Below are positions 1 through 3,276 of a DNA stretch of 5,730 bases, piece after piece. The stretch is taken from NCBI GenBank assembly GCA_012800625.1, contig JAAZIY010000065.1:1-5730 (forward strand). Direction: 5' to 3'. Both the position numbers and the translations under genes were made by a program. The stretch's first letter is position 1. Every line of letters starts with the position of its first letter. The stretch comes from Lentisphaerota bacterium. GTDB taxonomy: Bacteria > Verrucomicrobiota > Lentisphaeria > Oligosphaerales > Oligosphaeraceae. The notes under the pieces were generated by a model. The model saw only the letters and a program-made list of their open reading frames with translations, ran no database searches and was not told the origin of the DNA.

Positions 1-53
1 CCCGTTTTGGTTTGTTGGGAAAAGAGAGCCGGACAAAGCTGAAAAACTCGATG

Positions 54-95
54 AAATTGTATAAAAACACAATTTTTAGGCTGAAATTGCAATTT
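54..95. repeat. Two adjacent AT-rich palindromes
   Basis: AAATTGT (54-60) and ACAATTT (69-75) form a perfect 7-bp inverted repeat around an 8-base centre. Nine bases further on, AAATTGCAATTT (84-95) is a perfect 12-bp palindrome followed by a short T run. Both share the half-site AAATTG. A -10-like TATAAA (60-65) lies mostly in the centre of the first palindrome, but I find no matching -35 box. They could be operator half-sites, or a weak AT-rich terminator of a gene lying before the window. The symmetry is seen directly; the role is unknown. No coding sequence is apparent in bases 1-294. Confidence 0.4.
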
Positions 96-117
96 TTTCT
101 TGAGAATCTGTCCATTT

Positions 118-228
118 GGTGCCCCAAAGGGGCAACCTAATGTAGCCCAGGGTAAGCGAGGCTCCGCAGGAGCCGAGCGCCACCCTGGGTAAAAGTCCCC
201 CCCGAATTCGGCGCCCTGTAGGGGCGCC
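118..228. repeat. REP-like element: three tandem GC-rich hairpins
   Basis: Three hairpins follow one another. The first pairs GCCCC (121-125) with GGGGC (129-133) around AAA, with flanking GGT/AACC that can extend the stem across a one-base bulge. The second has an outer 8-bp stem CCCAGGGT (146-153)/ACCCTGGG (182-189) and an inner 6-bp stem GGCTCC (160-165)/GGAGCC (169-174) with a GCA loop. The third is a 7-bp stem GGCGCCC (210-216)/GGGCGCC (222-228). A run of seven C (197-203) separates hairpins two and three. There is no open frame or T tract, so it is neither a gene nor a normal terminator. The layout resembles multi-hairpin REP/BIME-type intergenic repeats; only one copy lies in the window, so repetitiveness is inferred. 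Confidence 0.55.
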
Positions 229-280
229 ACATATCCAACGACGGCAGGGAGCGGGAACGGGAGTGCCGGGTCTTTTAGCG

Positions 281-287
281 AAAGGAG
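281..287 (+). promoter_or_regulatory. Shine-Dalgarno deciding a TTG start
   Basis: AAAGGAG lies 7 bases before TTG at 295. Nothing upstream in this frame gives a better start, and the reading from TTG begins directly with a Met-Arg-Asn plus hydrophobic signal sequence. It therefore fixes the start of the sugar-binding lipoprotein gene. Confidence 0.7.
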
Positions 288-294
288 TCTTGAT

Positions 295-1566
295 TTGCGG
301 AATTTAGTCGTTGTTTTTGTTTTATCGAGCATCTTTTTTTGCTCTTGTGGCTCCAGGGCAAAAAAAGATGCCGAAGCCGGGCTTGAGCTTAGCTTCTGGC
401 ACATCATGAACTATGCCGGTCCGCGCGAGGTCATTGCTGCTGCGGTGTCTCGTTTTGAGTCGGCGCATCCTGGTTGCCGTGTGCGCGTGCAAACATTTGA
501 GAACGATGCCTACAAGATGAAGCTGGCGGTAGAGGAGGCCAGCGGCAATGCGCCGGATGTTTTCTTCACCTGGGGCGGGGGTCCCTTGCAGGAGCGCGCC
601 AGGGCCGGCAAGGTTTTAAACTTACAAAAATGTTTCCAAGACAACGACTGGGAGGGTCGCTTTATTGGTCAGGCGCTGGAGCTATGCCGCTGGGAAGGTC
701 AGCTTTACGCCCTGCCTTTGGACTTGTCGGCGGTTTTACTCTGGTGCAACCAGGCTTTGTTCGAGCGTCACCAGGTGGAATACCCGGCTGACTATGCGGA
801 GCTGCTGCGGGTCTGCAACAAGTTTCGCCAGGCCGGCATAAACCCATTTGCGCTGGGCAATATGAAACAGTGGCCGGGCGCGTTCTACTTCTGTTATCTG
901 GCCAACCGCTGCGGCGGCACCGGGCTTTTCTTGGACGCCGCCGCCGGCAAGCCGGGGGCCTCCTTTGCCGACCCAGCATTTGTGCGGGCAGGAGAGCTGC
1001 TGCAAGAGCTGATTGCGCTGCCCGCTTTTCCGCTGGGCTTTAACGGCATGGATGACGCGCCGGCCCGAGCCATGTTCCTGCGCCAGGAGGCCGCCATGTA
1101 CCTGACCGGCACCTGGCTGGCGGCGCGCATCATTGAGGAGAAGCCGGAATTCATGGAACAGCTGCGACTGCTGCCTTTTCCCAGCGTGCCGGAGGGCAAG
1201 GGGGAAGCCGATGCCGTGCTGGGCGGGGTGAATTGCGCCTTTGCAGTGTCTAGTTCCTGTAAATATCCTGAACTGGCCCTGAAGCTGCTGGAGTACCTCT
1301 GCGCCGACGAAGTGGTTACGCAATGGTGCCGCATAGGAAGGCTGCCGGCGCTTAAGACCAGCCCGGAACAGGAGGATATGCTGCCGGAAATCACCCGCCA
1401 AAGCCTGCAAGCGCTGCAAAAAGCCAGCTCGCTGCAACCCTACTACGACCAGTATCTTAGCCCCAGGCTGGCAGTGGAACATAAAAATACCACGCAGCAC
1501 CTGTTTAGCGGCACCATGACGCCGGAGCAGGCCGCCCAAAAAATGGGGGGAGGGGGAGGCCACTAA
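295..1566 (+). CDS. ABC sugar-transport substrate-binding lipoprotein (family 1)
   Basis: Predicted 423-residue extracellular solute-binding protein of the carbohydrate ABC-uptake family (SBP_bac_1 type), which captures an oligosaccharide outside the inner membrane and hands it to a permease. Residues 1-17 form a signal peptide with a hydrophobic core and a loose lipobox (FCS before Cys18), so it is probably lipid-anchored. Family marks are the first strand ELSFWHIMNY (31-40), the APDVFFTWGGG segment (86-96), the hinge-region YALPLDLSAVLLW (138-150) and the aromatic ligand-side stretch around KQWPGAFYF (191-199). Length is normal. It starts with TTG behind a strong Shine-Dalgarno. No permease or ATPase gene follows, so it is an orphan here and its substrate cannot be named. 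The C-terminus MGGGGGH is abnormal: it is encoded by the purine tract and repeat that continue past the stop. The family call is firm; the substrate is unknown. Confidence 0.92.
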   Translation: MRNLVVVFVLSSIFFCSCGSRAKKDAEAGLELSFWHIMNYAGPREVIAAAVSRFESAHPGCRVRVQTFENDAYKMKLAVEEASGNAPDVFFTWGGGPLQERARAGKVLNLQKCFQDNDWEGRFIGQALELCRWEGQLYALPLDLSAVLLWCNQALFERHQVEYPADYAELLRVCNKFRQAGINPFALGNMKQWPGAFYFCYLANRCGGTGLFLDAAAGKPGASFADPAFVRAGELLQELIALPAFPLGFNGMDDAPARAMFLRQEAAMYLTGTWLAARIIEEKPEFMEQLRLLPFPSVPEGKGEADAVLGGVNCAFAVSSSCKYPELALKLLEYLCADEVVTQWCRIGRLPALKTSPEQEDMLPEITRQSLQALQKASSLQPYYDQYLSPRLAVEHKNTTQHLFSGTMTPEQAAQKMGGGGGH

Positions 1567-1597
1567 GAGACACTAAGGAACACGAAGACACACTAGG
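1552..1597 (+). repeat. 10-bp-periodic repeat overlapping the sugar-binding gene stop
   Basis: After a GGGGGA lead (1552-1557) come four 10-bp units at 1558-1567, 1568-1577, 1578-1587 and 1588-1597, all variants of RRMCACTAAG or ACACACGAAG. The stop codon TAA (1564-1566) lies inside the first unit. The lead plus first unit (1552-1567) matches 5685-5700 after pheT at 15 of 16 bases, so the two arrays are copies of one element. The function is unknown. Similar CACGAAG/CACTAAG short arrays are, from memory, common between genes in many environmental bacteria. Confidence 0.75.
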
Positions 1598-1600
1598 CGG

Positions 1601-1629
1601 TTTGCAATCATCCCTTTCGGGACTATTTT
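1601..1629 (+). promoter_or_regulatory. Candidate sigma70-type promoter of the hip operon
   Basis: TTTGCA (1601-1606) and TATTTT (1624-1629) are separated by 17 bases, each matching 4 of 6 consensus positions. Transcription would start near 1636, giving a leader of about 32 bases to hipB. The left arm of the 9-bp inverted repeat (1612-1620) would fall in the promoter spacer, where a bound repressor would block polymerase. This is a weak match, supported mainly by its position. Confidence 0.3.
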
Positions 1630-1661
1630 ATCCTTGTGGCCTGGTTTTACCACCGAAAGGG
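1612..1661. promoter_or_regulatory. 9-bp inverted repeat spanning hipB control region (possible operator)
   Basis: CCCTTTCGG (1612-1620) and CCGAAAGGG (1653-1661) are perfect reverse complements, with starts 41 bases apart, close to four helical turns. The right arm contains the hipB Shine-Dalgarno AAAGGG (1656-1661). Between them is a small palindrome TGGT-TTT-ACCA (1642-1652). HipB proteins repress their own operon through inverted-repeat operators, so an operator is plausible; a hairpin hiding the ribosome binding site is the alternative if the transcript begins upstream of 1612. The element also contains GGCCACAAGG on the - strand (1632-1641), a unit of the dispersed repeat, so part of the symmetry may come from that repeat. 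Confidence 0.45.
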
Positions 1662-1667
1662 TATAAT

Positions 1668-1895
1668 ATGCATCTTTCCACCTTTGTTCGTCATCAGCGC
1701 AAGCTGCATGGGATGACTCAGCGCCAGCTTGCGGTTCGTGCCGGTGTAGGCCTGCGCTTCATTCGCGAGCTGGAAGCCGACAAGCCCACCCTTAGAATGG
1801 ACAAGGTCAATGTCGTTCTTGACTTGTTTGGACACGAGCTGAGAGCCAGTCCACAGCAAAAACTCAATCCGCCACCCTCAGCCCATTCACCCTGA
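1668..1895 (+). CDS. hipB: HipB-type antitoxin/autorepressor, XRE-family helix-turn-helix
   Basis: A 75-residue DNA-binding protein of the small HipB (y4mF-like) family. The Cro/C1-type helix-turn-helix spans about residues 5-55: TFVRHQRKLHGMTQRQLA (5-22) gives the first two helices, GVGLRFIRELE (26-36) the recognition helix, and the signature KPTLRMDKVNVVLDLFG (39-55) the closing helices seen in HipB partners of HipA. The tail from residue 61 is Pro/Ser-rich and probably disordered. ATG at 1668 is chosen because AAAGGG lies 6 bases upstream and the domain begins at once; a TTG at 1602 would add 22 residues with no family resemblance and no ribosome binding site. It lies 7 bases before hipS, clearly in one operon. 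Its role is to bind the operon promoter and assist antitoxin action. All three hip genes end in TGA, whereas both flanking genes end in TAA. Confidence 0.9.
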   Translation: MHLSTFVRHQRKLHGMTQRQLAVRAGVGLRFIRELEADKPTLRMDKVNVVLDLFGHELRASPQQKLNPPPSAHSP

Positions 1896-1902
1896 TATCA
1901 GT

Positions 1903-2214
1903 ATGCGCCGCGCACAGGTATATTTTTTTGATCGTTTGGCTGGTCTGCTGCTTGAAGACGAGGAGGGCTATCATTTCAGCTATGACGGGTTTTATCTGCA
2001 GGGCGAGCCGATCCCTATAAGCATGTCGCTGCCATTGCAGGCGGAGACTTTTCACAGCCAGCTGCTGTTCCCTTTTTTTGACGGGCTAATCCCCGAAGGC
2101 TGGCTGCTTGGCATCGCTTTGGACAACTGGAAGCTGGACGCCAATGACCGCATGGGGCTGCTTTTGGCCTGTTGCCGCGATTGCGTGGGAGCCGTCAGCA
2201 TAAGGGAGTTTTGA
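1903..2214 (+). CDS. hipS: HipS: free-standing HipA N-terminal subdomain, probable antitoxin
   Basis: A 103-residue protein matching only the N-terminal subdomain of HipA (HipA_N/Couple_hipA). Visible marks are the opening strands AQVYFFDRLAGLLLED (4-19), FSYDGFYL (25-32), the core ISMSLPLQ (39-46), LFPFFDGLIPEGWLL (55-69), and the closing DRMGLLLA...VGAVSI (82-100). In one-piece HipA proteins the kinase follows this point; here a stop intervenes and the kinase is a separate gene. This is the layout of E. coli O127 HipBST, where HipS is the antitoxin that neutralises HipT. No Shine-Dalgarno precedes ATG 1903; with 7 bases from the hipB stop, translation is probably coupled. The subdomain is complete, so this is a genuine split arrangement, not a broken hipA. 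The family is well supported; the antitoxin role is by analogy. Confidence 0.88.
   Translation: MRRAQVYFFDRLAGLLLEDEEGYHFSYDGFYLQGEPIPISMSLPLQAETFHSQLLFPFFDGLIPEGWLLGIALDNWKLDANDRMGLLLACCRDCVGAVSIREF
2202..2208 (+). promoter_or_regulatory. Strong hipT Shine-Dalgarno inside hipS
   Basis: AAGGGAG lies within the last codons of hipS, 7 bases before ATG 2216. It supports hipT as an independent gene instead of a frameshifted half of hipA: a sequencing frameshift would not be expected to leave a well-placed ribosome binding site and start codon. Confidence 0.7.
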
Positions 2215-2215
2215 C

Positions 2216-3154
2216 ATGCGAGGCGCTTGTCTTATCTGTGGCAAGGCTATGCCTGAGTCTGCGAGGCATTATCATTCGGCCTGTTTGCGCAAGGTTTTTG
2301 CCCAGGACCAGGTTCCGGCTTTGGAGCATACTCAGGAGGAGTTGAATGAGCTGGCAAGGCAGCTAGTTATGCAGCGGGTTTCGCTGCCCGGCGTACAACC
2401 CAAGCTTTCTCTGCATCTGGAAAAACATGGCGAGCGCGGATCGCGGCTGACCATAGTGGGATTTGCAGGAGACTACATCTTGAAGCCGCAAAGCACAGCC
2501 TGGCCGCATTTGCCGGAGGCGGAACATTTTTGTATGCTGCTGGCTGAAATGTGCCGGATAAAATGTGTTGATTTCGCCCTGGTACCCTTGCGCTCGGGGG
2601 AATTGGCCTATGTTTGTCGTAGAATGGACCGCAGCAGGCAGGGAATGCTGCACCTTGAGGACTTCTGCCAGGTGCTGGGCAGGATGACCAGCCAGAAATA
2701 CAGAGGTTCTATGGAGCAGATAGCGCGGGCCTTGCGTCTTTATTCGAGCCTGCCGGGTCTGGACCTGGCACGCTTTTTCGAGTTGAGCCTGTACTCGTTT
2801 CTCAGCGGCAACTCCGATATGCATCTGAAGAATTTTTCACTGCTGCGCCAGGCGGAGGGCGGCTACAGTCTGGCACCGGCCTATGATTTGCTGCCGGTGA
2901 AAGTCATATTGCCGGAAGACAGGGAGGAAATGGCGCTTAGCGTGAACGGCAAAAAAAACCGTCTGAAGAGGTCGGACTTCGAGTCAATGGCTAAAAACAT
3001 CGGGTTGAGCAAGGCCCAGGCTGACAAAATGATCGCGGCTGTGAGCAGCAGCGTGCGAGAAAACCTCGAAGAGGCATTGCGGCGCAGCTTTATGCCCGAT
3101 AAAATGCGGGGGCAGGTCGCTGAAATGATGCTGCAACGATTGGCGAGGCTGTGA
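2216..3154 (+). CDS. hipT: HipT: HipA-like Ser/Thr kinase toxin
   Basis: A 312-residue kinase of the HipA C-terminal family, probably inhibiting translation by phosphorylating an aminoacyl-tRNA synthetase (E. coli HipA modifies GltX, EPEC HipT modifies TrpS). Order of parts: a Cys/His knuckle C5-x2-C8-x11-H20-x2-C23, probably zinc-binding; Gly-rich loop VSLPGVQPKLSL (55-66) with Ser56 as the likely autophosphorylation site; ATP-contacting Lys90 in YILKPQ; Glu103 in LPEAEHF; the HLEDFCQVLG segment (146-155); catalytic GNSDMHLKN (198-206) with Asp201 and Asn206; and metal-binding Asp224 in APAYDLLP (220-227). All key residues are present, so the kinase should be active. AAGGGAG (2202-2208) lies 7 bases before ATG 2216, and the gene starts one base after the hipS stop. 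The loop reads S-L-P where EPEC HipT has S-I-S, so the second phospho-acceptor is missing. The target is not deducible. Confidence 0.92.
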   Translation: MRGACLICGKAMPESARHYHSACLRKVFAQDQVPALEHTQEELNELARQLVMQRVSLPGVQPKLSLHLEKHGERGSRLTIVGFAGDYILKPQSTAWPHLPEAEHFCMLLAEMCRIKCVDFALVPLRSGELAYVCRRMDRSRQGMLHLEDFCQVLGRMTSQKYRGSMEQIARALRLYSSLPGLDLARFFELSLYSFLSGNSDMHLKNFSLLRQAEGGYSLAPAYDLLPVKVILPEDREEMALSVNGKKNRLKRSDFESMAKNIGLSKAQADKMIAAVSSSVRENLEEALRRSFMPDKMRGQVAEMMLQRLARL

Positions 3155-3156
3155 AG

Positions 3157-3197
3157 GGATACTAAGCAGGGAGATCGCTTCGTGTGTCTTGGTGTCC
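3157..3197. repeat. Inverted form of the 10-bp repeat after hipT
   Basis: GGATACTAAG (3157-3166) is a + strand unit; CTTCGTGTGT (3178-3187) and CTTGGTGTCC (3188-3197) are two units on the - strand. The outer pair forms a 10-bp RNA stem with two G-U pairs and a 21-base loop. It begins two bases after the hipT stop. No U tract follows, so it is not a standard intrinsic terminator, though it could stabilise the hip mRNA 3' end. The unit identity with the arrays at 1558-1597 and 5691-5730 is seen directly. Confidence 0.65.
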
Positions 3198-3209
3198 TTA
3201 CTTTGTCTG

Positions 3210-3238
3210 TTGGCAAGGCGGGCTATCGGTAATACATT
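3210..3238 (+). promoter_or_regulatory. Candidate sigma70-type promoter of pheT
   Basis: TTGGCA (3210-3215, 5 of 6 consensus) and TACATT (3233-3238, 4 of 6) are separated by exactly 17 bases. Transcription would start near 3245, leaving a leader of about 32 bases before ATG 3277. It lies between the repeat after hipT and pheT, so pheT is probably transcribed separately from the hip operon. Only a weak GGG (3268-3270) resembles a Shine-Dalgarno. Confidence 0.45.
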
Positions 3239-3276
3239 ATGTGTTTTCCGTAGTTTAATTGGTATTCGGGTAATTT

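Noticed and set aside
736..1563. 275-codon - strand frame opposite the sugar-binding gene
   Set aside because: Antisense shadow: no ribosome binding site and no family resemblance, while the + strand frame is clearly a solute-binding protein.
1611..1630. Intrinsic terminator after the sugar-binding gene (TCCC-TTTC-GGGA then CTATTTTAT)
   Set aside because: The stem is only 4 bp and the T run is broken; the sequence is better explained as part of the hip control region.
1602..1667. 22-residue N-terminal extension of HipB from TTG 1602
   Set aside because: There is no Shine-Dalgarno before it, the extension has no family match, and ATG 1668 has AAAGGG at the right distance with the helix-turn-helix beginning immediately.
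1662..1667. TATAAT as a -10 box just before hipB ATG
   Set aside because: A perfect hexamer, but transcription would begin inside the hipB coding region and no -35 lies at 16-18 bases. More likely chance in the A/T-rich spacer after the Shine-Dalgarno.
1903..3154. A single hipA gene broken by a frameshift or stop
   Set aside because: The N-subdomain ends at its natural boundary, hipT has its own Shine-Dalgarno, ATG and an N-terminal Cys/His knuckle, and the known HipBST family has this split.
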